This document shows, piece by piece, positions 28,001-32,319 of a stretch of DNA of 36,851 nucleotides. The stretch covers positions 1 to 36,851 of the forward strand of contig NW_019091793.1 of assembly GCF_001949145.1 (NCBI RefSeq), read 5' to 3'. The notes beneath the pieces were generated by a model. It was not told the DNA's origin. It saw only the letters and a list, made by a program, of their open reading frames with translations, and searched no databases. The translations under genes were made by a program, and so were the position numbers. The DNA is from Acanthaster planci (taxonomy: Eukaryota; Echinodermata; Asteroidea; Valvatida; Acanthasteridae). Numbering within the stretch: position 1 is the stretch's first letter; each line of letters starts with the position of its first letter.

Positions 28001-30618
28001 AAAAACTCCAGGCTGGACAACATCGATTCTCAAGTGTTTTGTCATTTTATGAGATCATCGATGAATTAAAATAACTGTTGGAGATATTTCGTCTGTTGAC
28101 AGGACGAAACAGCCAAACTGTGGGATGACTTTCAGCAAGAAGCTTTCCAGTTGTTGGTGCAACATCCAAGTGTCGACATGACCCTGAAGAACAACAAAGA
28201 TCTCAACTGCTTGCATCTTGCTGCAGGCTCAGGAAATAAATTGTACGTGCTAAATGTGTCTCTGATTCCTCCATGTACAAAATGTTTGATACATATCGGC
28301 AAATTGAATCTCAAGTGAGATACAAATAGGGATATGGATATCTTGAAACGCTCCAAATAGCTTAGTGCTGGGCATTTAGGAGAATTTTTAATGCATGTGC
28401 AATTTAGGTTTGTCCGAATAGAGTTCCAAGGCTACCATGCTTCAAAATTCATTGAAGCAAAAACAAATAAATAAAATTGCAAAAGAGCATTCTTATTTAT
28501 GGGACACGAGTTGTTATTGTCGAAGAGGGCAAAATCATTCAAAAGCTATTTGGCACGACATAGCTTTGATCTAGGCGTTGAGCGATGATTTTGACAACCC
28601 TGGCCGTCTGGCCTGCTTTACGTGCGTGGCGGAAACTACCCGATCCGACTACCCCCTGCTACTTATGGGTGTTTTTCTTTTTTCCCTCGAGCCACCAAAT
28701 ACGCGGACAAGATTTTTGTGGAGGTGATGGTTAGTGTGTGACGTGTGCATTAGTGCGTGAGGTGTGATTTGGGGTCAGTTGTGTGGGGTTGAGGGGGTCC
28801 GGTAGACATAGGACTAAAAAGTTGATCCAAAACTCTTCGCCTACTACTAGCGAAAAATGGATGGTATTAGTCATAGTGTGTGACGGAATTGTTACATAAC
28901 GTCACACCAGCAAAGGAACGCTACAATTTGTCGAAGTTGTCGATTCCCAGTTTTTCTGAAGAAGTGTTGAGGGCTCCAATAAATTCTTCAGGACTGTTGT
29001 TGTTATGATTTGACAATATATTAGTCGGTTCATACACGACAGATTGTAGAAAATGTCGTTCCTCGATCGAACCTACATGTGTGTACTCATACCATGTGTA
29101 CACACGTACATGTGCTAGACAGTACTGCAAGCTGTGGCCAGCTGGTAACCTTAAACCGCGTAGCCGTGCGTGCCTGCTTGATCGTGATCATGCGTCGGGA
29201 TGATTATTCAATACCGCGTCACATGTGTAATGAATGAGGCTCACGATTGGTCCCAACGCACAGGAAGCACGATTTATGCGATTGGTTCTAGAACAGCTTT
29301 GAATTGTTCATGACGGCATAACGGCATGTCGTTGAATTTTTTCGTCCAAAAGTAAAAAAAAAAAGAAAAACGTAAATATTAAACCCGGAACATACAGACG
29401 CTACAAGACGGATTTTCGACTCGGCATCATGATTCCGGCAGCTGACGCACGTACGTGCGTGGGGTTTTATACCATGTACATGTATACGCACACGTGTTTG
29501 TAGTGGTTCGGTGTGTATTTGGCAGAGGCAGCTCTACATATAGCCGGTTCAGTGATTCCCTTGTGTGTTGCTTAGATATTTTTTTGCGAGCTGCGTCAGT
29601 TGTTATACCTTACAGGATGTCGTTTTCCCTCAAGCGACCCTACTTACCAACCCTATTTATATGCCATGAACACAAAACTATTATTATATAGGACAATCGT
29701 ACACGAAAAAGATTAGCATTTATTAAGTGCATTATGGTTAAAGGATGTCAGGTTATTATTCAAACGAAGGTTATTATTCAAACCACACCACCCCACACCC
29801 CACCCCACCCCACACCCCACACCCCACCCCAAACCAAACCAAACCAAACCAAACCAAACCAAACCAAACAAAACCAAACAAAACACTGCAATTTCGTCAA
29901 TTACCAGTTTGTGACTGGGAAACTCATAAATGTATCTATTTCTTATCCATTTAGTGCGACCGATAAGATTCTAGAGTTCAAGCCCTCCTTAATAAACACA
30001 ACCCAAAATGATGGCTGTACAGCACTTCACCTTGCTGTCCTCGAGGGTCACGCTCATATTGTATCAACCCTTGCGAAGCAGGTAAAGACAATCAAACTCT
30101 CTAGAGATACCAAAGTTCAAGTGGATGTTACCATCAGTTAATAAGATATGTGAAGTCAAAAAGCAGCATCCAAGAAGACACTTACTGCGTACGTCGACAA
30201 AACTCTCGAAGCTTGTTTCCAGTTTGAGCTGTGTTATCATTTAATTCTGATGTTAATCATCTTGTTAAAGGAGGACACGATTAAGTTTCTTTTTCATCAT
30301 GCTAACAAATGTAAGTCAACGCCTTTAAAACTGACCGCAACCTTTCAACAAAAGACCAGAAGAAACTTCCTCAAGTGACACTTAAAGTTTTTCTCCTGTT
30401 GCTAGGAACACTGCCTGAAGGATTTAAAAAATGCCAAGGGACACACGGCGCTGCATCTTGCTGTTATTAAGAGGCATTACGAGTGTGCCAAGGCTCTGGT
30501 AGACAACGGTGTCGACGTGAACTCCACTGATGACGATGGCAATACCTGTCTCCACTTAGTAATGAGGAAAGTCCTCACATCAATTGAAGAAATGCTTGAT
30601 GCTACAAATAAAGACAAG
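10004..30618 (+). CDS. MIB-like ankyrin-repeat gene, 18 internal exons, 5' and 3' ends outside the window
   Basis: Joined exons: 10004-10055, 10336-10503, 10868-10975, 11922-12031, 12699-12850, 13380-13542, 14146-14300, 16843-16969, 17809-18021, 22777-22916, 23188-23314, 23904-24116, 25472-25611, 25865-25991, 26277-26489, 28103-28242, 29955-30081, 30406-30618. All junctions are AG/GT and keep one open frame of 2688 nt (896 codons). Exons 1-3 give an acidic, Ser-rich linker; exons 4-18 give ankyrin repeats. The order (LFNESAMGNTTRVQEF, TPLHAAAFGGH, FGDEPNVVKYLLESG, NDGFTALHLAASKGH, VDNGADVNAQDEGGNTCLH) parallels the ankyrin region of Mind bomb E3 ligases, which use these repeats in Notch-ligand endocytosis. 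No RING, ZZ or MIB/HERC2 domain is in the window, so the assignment to MIB rather than another ankyrin family is inference. Exons 7-18 are four copies of one three-exon cassette. Confidence 0.8.
10336..10503 (+). CDS. Exon 2, acidic Ser/Ala-rich linker (168 nt)
   Basis: The acceptor is TTTCCCCGTAG and the donor GTAATG. It encodes CPLGNEEQPAAANSPHP, then DDEVVHEEIASSSSQAP and INLHRCTMFLGQ, low-complexity and acidic, typical of a disordered inter-domain linker. It takes one base from exon 1 (GAG, Glu) and passes one base on, consistent with exon 3. An alternative donor inside the exon (GTCAAT after the TTTTTG) cannot be excluded. Confidence 0.5.
10868..10975 (+). CDS. Exon 3, linker (108 nt)
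   Basis: The acceptor follows CACTTTGAACAG; the donor is GTACGC. It encodes RSSTTATPRVPSAETPHDYK followed by RDYGRAVKETKFDYR. The start needs one base from exon 2 and the end leaves one base; exon 4 supplies two bases, so the phases close exactly. There is no recognised domain. Confidence 0.5.
10976..11921. other. Intron 3-4, nothing further recognised
   Basis: This is an intron of 946 bp. It contains a G run at about 11672-11680 and short overlapping open frames on both strands that resemble no family. I see no transposon I can name in it. Confidence 0.5.
11922..12031 (+). CDS. Exon 4, first ankyrin helix pair (110 nt)
   Basis: The acceptor is ATCCCATTAG and the donor GTATGA. It encodes LLQDSGVLSCGEGLFNESAM, then GNTTRVQEFIARDPES. 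The pattern LFNESAMGNTTRVQEFI is the opening of an ankyrin array (A.xGN..RV..(F/L)I) and resembles the first MIB ankyrin repeat. It ends in phase 0. Confidence 0.7.
12032..12698. other. Intron 4-5, nothing further recognised
   Basis: This 667-bp intron ends in ATTTTGTAG. It contains the open frame 12080-12376 (plus strand), which resembles no family and is treated as chance. Confidence 0.5.
12699..12850 (+). CDS. Exon 5, ankyrin repeats (152 nt)
   Basis: The acceptor is TTTTGTAG and the donor GTGAGC. It encodes NKRGNTPLHAAAFGGHMDTV and then the start of another repeat, KKNKDGYTALVSAIFG. GNTPLHAAAFGGH matches the ankyrin consensus GxTPLHxAAxxGH. It begins in phase 0 and ends with two bases of a Gly codon completed by exon 6. 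Confidence 0.85.
12851..13379. other. Intron 5-6 with a G-run hairpin
   Basis: This is an intron of 529 bp. Near its start GCCAGTGTC (12882-12890) and GACACTGGC (12906-12914) form a perfect 9-bp inverted repeat around a run of ten G. Nothing else is recognised. Confidence 0.5.
13380..13542 (+). CDS. Exon 6, ankyrin repeat (163 nt)
   Basis: The acceptor is TTGATAAAG and the donor GTAGGT. It encodes DEPNVVKYLLESGSKSNTAS and KRGLTPLHVAAREGHERCVK. The joined FGDEPNVVKYLLESG block is very like the FGDEPAVIEVL block of Mind bomb ankyrin repeats as I recall it, and is the best single argument for MIB relationship. It ends in phase 0. Confidence 0.85.
13543..14145. other. Intron 6-7, nothing further recognised
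   Basis: This 603-bp intron ends in TTTTTCTGTTATCAG. The open frame 13687-13944 within it resembles no family and is treated as chance. Confidence 0.5.
14146..14300 (+). CDS. Exon A1 (cassette copy 1, 155 nt)
   Basis: The acceptor is TTCTGTTATCAG and the donor GTAGGA. It encodes DGRGYTPLFIAIKKHYMPTI, RLLVEHQGINLGLKDARQRN and SLHIAAICGNN. It starts with a complete ankyrin consensus (GYTPLFIAI). Later A copies lack 15 nt here, so A1 is closer to the ancestral form. It starts in phase 0 and leaves two bases (TT) that join exon B1. Confidence 0.8.
14301..16842. other. Intron A1-B1 (2.5 kb)
   Basis: It holds a decayed minus-strand mobile-element-type ORF (14950-15642, listed separately). The remainder, 14301-14949 and 15643-16842, is AT-rich with no feature I can identify. 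Short frames at 15722-15907 and 16584-16781 resemble nothing known. Confidence 0.5.
14950..15642 (-). pseudogene. Decayed ORF of a mobile-element-associated protein family
   Basis: The minus-strand open frame 15642-15271 reads VGLHTVMNFLNAIGDHMARS, GLAEVWLQ, LSGKAYHKAIRAHKHTL and LQAMWQIWLPTFLRFAAE. The same strand continues, after a stop, with FAFWWNFMNMF and in another frame FTRAQREGIWELHLHSF (about 15100-15060). These blocks (HxxMxFLxxIGxHMxxSGL, LSGKAxxxAxRxH, RAxREGxWxLHL) recall uncharacterised multi-copy proteins of marine invertebrate genomes that behave like transposon genes. I cannot name the family. Stops and frameshifts show that it is dead. Confidence 0.5.
16843..16969 (+). CDS. 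Exon B1 (cassette copy 1, 127 nt)
   Basis: The acceptor is TCTTAATTACAG and the donor GTAAGG. It encodes AVEQILKAKPTLINVQGNDG and FTALHLAASKGHLDITRTLL with a final QQ. It is a textbook ankyrin repeat, DGFTALHLAASKGH. One base completes the codon from A1; it ends in phase 0. It is clearly diverged from B2-B4, which are nearly identical to each other. Confidence 0.9.
16970..17808. other. Intron B1-C1 with a MITE
   Basis: This is an 839-bp intron. Positions 17293-17611 are a short inverted-repeat element, listed separately. The flanks hold nothing recognised. Confidence 0.55.
17293..17611. mobile_element. 319-bp MITE with 19-bp perfect terminal inverted repeats
   Basis: GGGTGCGTTCGATTAGCTT at 17293-17311 is exactly reverse-complemented at 17593-17611. 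The element is flanked by ATT on both sides (17290-17292 and 17612-17614), a possible 3-bp target-site duplication. It has no coding capacity. A 3-bp duplication and GGG-starting ends would fit a non-autonomous PIF/Harbinger-like element, but the ATT target is not the usual TWA, so the superfamily is open. Confidence 0.85.
17809..18021 (+). CDS. Exon C1 (cassette copy 1, 213 nt)
   Basis: The acceptor is TTCGGTTTAAG and the donor GTGAGT. It encodes KSTKGHTALHLAVIEKRYEC, AKALVDNGADVNAQDEGG and NTCLHLAMMKVLTASEAML, ending KDK. This is two ankyrin repeats, the first complete (GHTALHLAVIEKRYECAKALVDNGADVNAQD). Both phases are 0. Confidence 0.9.
18307..18852. mobile_element. Foldback/MITE-like element with an interrupted left arm
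   Basis: The right arm, about 18757-18852, is the reverse complement of two separate left segments: about 18307-18355 (CATTTCAAAACAGGAATCC and GAAGTCGCTTCGGTAG) and about 18641-18690 (GGATTTCCTTTTTCAATTG and GAAACAGAGTCCAA). So the left arm carries about 285 bp of extra DNA. That insert contains a run of C and a tRNA-like sequence. Arm identity is imperfect (about 85% by eye), and no target-site duplication is clear. Confidence 0.65.
18521..18612 (+). repeat. Possible tRNA-derived SINE head (A-box and B-box)
   Basis: TGGCGGAGGGG at 18531-18541 matches the tRNA A-box consensus TRGCNNAGYGG at all but one position. GATTCGAATCC at 18592-18602 matches the B-box GGTTCGANTCC with one mismatch. Their spacing, 50 nt between boxes, is compatible with an internal RNA polymerase III promoter of a Ser/Leu-type tRNA. 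The surrounding sequence does not fold into an evident intact tRNA, so I read it as SINE-like or pseudo-tRNA rather than a tRNA gene. Confidence 0.4.
18958..19310 (+). pseudogene. LINE reverse-transcriptase C-terminal fragment (sense)
   Basis: In one frame it reads LNAACRAITDCLKPTKVDGL, YLHCGIAPPQIRRQALTQKE and PKRPKSRHSFLHSAQVL, with a stop at 19203, and continues in the same frame to about 19309. The blocks NACRxITxCLKPTxV and GIAPPxIRR are typical of the region after the RT domain in non-LTR retrotransposons of animals. The clade is not determined. It is 5'-truncated and lies immediately after the foldback element. Confidence 0.7.
19620..20250 (+). mobile_element. LINE RT fragment plus dispersed module, copy 1
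   Basis: The translation LEWIKSFVSHRMQVVTNKGA followed by ISNWLPV is the LINE RT segment preceding the SGVPQGSVLGP motif; it is cut at about 19735. The following 19740-19985 (with CAAATAAAAGCAAGGATCTC and GTGAGTAAGGCTTTTG) matches 24440-24710. A block near 20160-20235 (GTTAACTTTCAAGAGATA, TTATTTCTCACAAA) matches about 25165-25235. The same compound insertion therefore sits in two paralogous introns of the ankyrin gene. Confidence 0.65.
20700..21280. other. Strongly T-rich tract
   Basis: The plus strand is markedly T-rich and A/C-poor for almost 600 bp, so it translates into long hydrophobic open frames (20718-21113 and 20993-21274). Low-complexity composition, not protein selection, explains these frames. 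It abuts the A/G-rich sequence at about 21280-21600 that precedes the antisense LINE and may be connected with the 3' tail of that element. Confidence 0.45.
21590..22470 (-). pseudogene. Antisense LINE: RT end and C-terminus
   Basis: Read on the minus strand, frames give VNTELSKVSSRFKADRLSVN (about 22370-22310), SRVHFTNF then GVTINDILSWIKRI (about 22235-22160), and LIKLGAFIPQPTLL then LILPYLTYCNTL (about 22110-22010). The C-terminal PRLWNSVDKEVKAQSSVDKF (about 21715-21655) follows. These are the classical post-catalytic blocks of non-LTR retrotransposon ORF2 (LGVxIDxxLxW, YPYLTYCNxxWG, GPxLWNSLP). Stops and shifts make it dead. The catalytic YADD is not found: the 5' part is truncated or mutated near 22430-22470. 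Confidence 0.75.
22777..22916 (+). CDS. Exon A2 (140 nt)
   Basis: The acceptor is TCTGTTGACAG and the donor GTACGT. It encodes DKTAKECDDIQQKMFQLLVQ, HPSVDMTLKNSKDLNCLHFA and AGSGNT. Relative to A1, five codons are missing at the start of the repeat, so the TPLH consensus is gone from the first half; NCLHFAAGSGN keeps the second. Phase 0 in, two bases out. Confidence 0.88.
23188..23314 (+). CDS. Exon B2 (127 nt)
   Basis: The acceptor is TTTCATCTAG and the donor GTAAAG. It encodes ATDQILEVKPSLINTTQNDG and CTALHLAVLEGHAHIVSTLV with a final KQ. It differs from B4 at about 4 of 127 positions and from B3 at about 7 (counted by eye). Confidence 0.92.
23638..23744 (+). pseudogene. Truncated exon C2' (107 nt), broken by recombination
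   Basis: The acceptor TTCTGTTGATAG leads into an exon C reading KDLKNAKGYTALHLAIVKKH and YDCAKALEDNG. After GGTGC at 23744 the sequence changes abruptly to ATTACGAATAGAGAAG, which is intron B-C sequence of copy-3 type (compare 26118 onward). No donor follows at the right place, and the read-through frame is not that of the next C exon. The exon should be skipped, or would wreck the frame. Confidence 0.85.
23904..24116 (+). CDS. Exon C2 (213 nt)
   Basis: The acceptor is TTCTGTTGATAG and the donor GTGAGT. It encodes KDVKNTKGHTALHLAIIEKH, YECAKALVDNGADVNAQDDN and GNTCLHLAMMKVLTSIEAML. It differs from C3 at only about 6 of 213 positions, and the intron just before it is also near-identical to that before C3. 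Phase 0 to 0. Confidence 0.92.
24117..25471. other. Intron C2-A3 with LINE RT fragment
   Basis: 24290-24415 is a sense LINE RT fragment, listed next. 24440-24710 and about 25165-25235 match the intron C1-A2 module. 24245-24305 (with ACTCGGCTGTGCCACG) matches 26620-26670 in intron C3-A4. A run of G lies at about 24449-24460. Confidence 0.6.
24290..25240 (+). mobile_element. LINE RT fragment plus dispersed module, copy 2
   Basis: The translation KNYSNWLPVHSGVLQGSVLG then LLLLLYVED is the classical SNWLPVxSGVPQGSVLGPLLFLLYVND block of LINE RTs, followed by the module shared with 19740-20250. This copy keeps about 100 bp more of the RT than copy 1. Part of 24710-25160 has no clear counterpart in copy 1. 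Confidence 0.7.
25472..25611 (+). CDS. Exon A3 (140 nt)
   Basis: The acceptor is GTCTGTTGACAG and the donor GTACGT. It encodes DKTAILCDDIQQEMFQLLVQ, HQSVDMTLKNNKDLNCLHFA and AGSGNT. About 11 of 140 positions differ from A2. Phase 0 in, two bases out. Confidence 0.9.
25865..25991 (+). CDS. Exon B3 (127 nt)
   Basis: The acceptor is TTATTCATCTAG and the donor GTAAAG. It encodes ATDKIVEAKPSLINTTQNDG and CTALHLAVLEGHAHIVSTLV with a final KQ. Differences from B2 and B4 cluster in the first 35 nt. Confidence 0.92.
26277..26489 (+). CDS. Exon C3 (213 nt)
   Basis: The acceptor is TTCTGTTGATAG and the donor GTGAGT. It encodes KDVKNTKGHTALHLAIIKKH, YECAKVLVDNGADVNAQDDE and GNTCLHLVMMKVLTSIEAML. Phase 0 to 0. 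Confidence 0.92.
26490..28102. other. Intron C3-A4
   Basis: This is a 1.6-kb intron. Its first 180 bp resemble intron C2-A3, including the block 26620-26670 with ACTCGGCTGCGCCATG. The middle, about 26700-28070, has no counterpart in the other cassettes and no element I can name, so it probably holds an insertion specific to this copy. The end keeps TCTGTTGACAG. Confidence 0.5.
28103..28242 (+). CDS. Exon A4 (140 nt)
   Basis: The acceptor is GTCTGTTGACAG and the donor GTACGT. It encodes DETAKLWDDFQQEAFQLLVQ, HPSVDMTLKNNKDLNCLHLA and AGSGNK. Same phases as A2 and A3. Confidence 0.9.
28243..29954. other. Intron A4-B4 with a 1.47-kb insertion
   Basis: 28243-28462 aligns with introns A2-B2 and A3-B3 up to TTCATTGAAGCAAA. 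Homology resumes at about 29932 just before the acceptor TTATCCATTTAG. Everything between is extra. It ends in simple repeats (29751-29884). I see no coding region or terminal repeats in it. Confidence 0.6.
29751..29884. repeat. Compound simple repeat: duplicated 16-mer, CCCCA-type and AAACC arrays
   Basis: GGTTATTATTCAAAC occurs twice in a row (29750-29781). It is followed by an imperfect CACCC/CCCCA array (about 29783-29830) and then by AAACC repeats degenerating to AAACA (29831-29884). The strand is almost free of G for 100 bp. It lies 70 bp upstream of exon B4. Confidence 0.85.
29955..30081 (+). CDS. Exon B4 (127 nt)
   Basis: The acceptor is TATCCATTTAG and the donor GTAAAG. It encodes ATDKILEFKPSLINTTQNDG and CTALHLAVLEGHAHIVSTLA with a final KQ. 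It is closer to B2 than to B3. Confidence 0.92.
30406..30618 (+). CDS. Exon C4 (213 nt)
   Basis: The acceptor is TCCTGTTGCTAG. It encodes KDLKNAKGHTALHLAVIKRH, YECAKALVDNGVDVNSTDDD and GNTCLHLVMRKVLTSIEEML, ending KDK. The donor here is GTTCGT instead of the GTGAGT of the other C exons, so it is weaker. Phase 0 to 0. Confidence 0.88.
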
Positions 30619-31060
30619 GTTCGTATACTTTTTGAAAAAACTTTTACTTGACAAAACCTTGCTAGATCTTCACTGAAATAAATCTTCAATTTTCAAATGA
30701 GGCTCGACGCCAAAGATGATTAGATTATATTTTGCCGAAGTCGTCAAGACACACCCCAAATAGCTATACTTAGCAGTTCAAGACTTCTTCAAGTACTATC
30801 AGTCTCAAAGGAATTCAACTTTGACCAAATCTGCGCCAACATCTACTGTCAGAAAACCCACCCGCAGCTGGCCAGTGGCTCCTGACAGCGGAACTCAGGA
30901 CAATTGGTTATATTCTGCGCTAGGAAATATTAAAAAAGCCTCTTTCAAGGAAGCCACAGTCCACTGTGTCACACCCTTCCCCATTTAACAGAAACCCATT
31001 ATCCGTTACTCTACCGACACTAGTATCTAAAACAAACATATATGCATCCACCTTAAAAGG
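30619..31060. other. Downstream intron or 3' flank
   Basis: The first 120 bp resemble the intron after C1. Nothing else is recognised before the Penelope-like element. Confidence 0.45.
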
Positions 31061-31072
31061 GTTACAGAAATA

Positions 31073-32307
31073 ACAGGTGGAAAGGCTTGCGGTTGCACCA
31101 TGCGAAGGAAAATATCTCTCTTATGAATATGTGTGGCTCTGACAAGAACCGGGAGTATACTCAACGTTTCGTAATGCCGCCTCTCCCGCAAGGTGTACTG
31201 CAAACCCACTCACACTGACAGATACCTCAACAGCTCCTCCTTCAATCACCCTAAAATCAAGTCGTCTGTCTACCCAGCCCTTGTTCGCAGGGCGCACAGC
31301 ATCTGCGACAAGAACACCTCACCGAAGAACTGCACCATATCTCCACAGCACTTCAACGAAACGGCTACAAGTCCCAGTAGATCAAGACCCAAGACCAAGA
31401 TTCCCTCCGAACCGAAGGGTCTCCTATACTCAAAGCCAATTAGATAAGGCCCCTAGTTCTGTTACTCTCCCCTACCTAGGTTGTACTTCCCACTACATTC
31501 AGCGTATCCTGAGCTAGCATGGCATCAAGGTGTTCCACACAGCCCCTCTCAAGATCCGCAGCATGCTGACATTCCACAAGGACCGACAAGATCTGCACCA
31601 CCGACAAGGGGTGTGCAAGATCCCTTGCCAATGTGGCAAAGTGTATACTGGCGGGACTGCTAGGGACCTCCCCACCAGACTCAAAGAACACTAACCCACG
31701 GTAGGAAGGGAGACCAGGAGAAGTCGGCGATAGTCAAGAGTTGCGGCCCCCTCCGAAGACCACCGCATCTACTGGGACCAAGCCCACCTCATCACTAGCA
31801 TCGAGAACTGGTACCCAAGACGCACCAGAGAAGCCTTGGAGATCCTCAAGCACCACACTGTTCCCCAAGATATAGGCTTTTCCATCAGTGACATCTGGCA
31901 ACCCCTGCTCACCTCCCAGTCTAATTGGTCCTCTATACCCTAGGACCCCCCCGCCCATGGGTCTCCTATACCCCCAGCCACCTCACTCCGCCCCAATCTT
32001 TTCCCTACTGACACGTCTCACTGACCTGCGGGACCCCGTCCCACATGAGCGCCCAATTATGTAACCACGACAAGCATCCTCGTCACATCCCAATGCACCC
32101 AGTCACCTTTTGTATACAGCTCCATCTTCAGCATCTCTTCAGTCTCCTGACGACAGACTGAGCACGCAGTCCGAAACGTTGAGTATACTTCTGTTTTTTT
32201 TTTCAGAACCACACATACTCATAAGAGAAACATTTCCTTCGCATGGTGCTACCGCAAGCCTTTCCACCTGATGCTCTCTTTTACCATGAAAAGCCTGAAA
32301 TTCCATC
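31073..32307 (+). mobile_element. 5'-truncated Penelope-like element with target-site duplication
   Basis: GTTACAGAAATA at 31061-31072 and again at 32308-32319 flanks the insertion as a 12-bp direct repeat. Inside, 31074-31171 is an inverted copy of 32172-32270. Between them lie the end of a reverse transcriptase (VYCKPTHTDRYL) and GIY-YIG endonuclease remains, listed separately. The characteristic tail block CTCCTGACGACAGACTG and CAGTCCGAAACGTTGAGTAT precedes the right repeat. The element is about 1.24 kb; a complete one would be nearly 3 kb or more, so the RT core is missing. Confidence 0.85.
31193..31960 (+). pseudogene. Penelope-like RT end and GIY-YIG endonuclease remains
   Basis: The segments are VYCKPTHTDRYLNSSSFNHP and IKSSVYPALVRRAHSIC (31193-31320); ELHHISTALQRNGY in another frame (about 31330-31370); IPCQCGKVYTGGTARDLPTR then LKEH and a stop (about 31620-31692); and EDHRIYWDQAHLITSIENWY (about 31757-31816) with RRTREALEILKHH. 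CQCGKVYxGxTxRxLxTRLKEH is the GIY-YIG core of Penelope-like elements, here with Gly where the family usually has Glu in GET. At least three frameshifts or stops show that it is inactive. Confidence 0.8.
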
Positions 32308-32319
32308 GTTACAGAAATA

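Larger units (their letters stand above)
25362..28090 (+). repeat. Ankyrin cassette copy 3 (A3-B3-C3 with flanking introns)
   Basis: This tandem unit of about 2.7 kb has A-B and B-C introns closely alignable with copy 2. Examples are TACATATCGGAAATTTGAGT in intron A-B and CTTCCTCAAATGGAAATTCT before exon C. Unit borders are approximate because the C-A introns have different insertions. Confidence 0.85.
28091..30735 (+). repeat. Ankyrin cassette copy 4 (A4-B4-C4)
   Basis: This is the last visible copy, about 2.6 kb including an A-B intron enlarged by about 1.47 kb. Downstream of C4 the intron resembles that after C1 (blocks at about 30692-30735). No fifth A exon is seen before the window ends. 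Confidence 0.8.

Noticed and set aside
29734-30141. 135-residue open frame starting in the simple repeat and running into exon B4
   Set aside because: The N-terminal part is low-complexity microsatellite translation; the real coding part starts at the acceptor at 29954.
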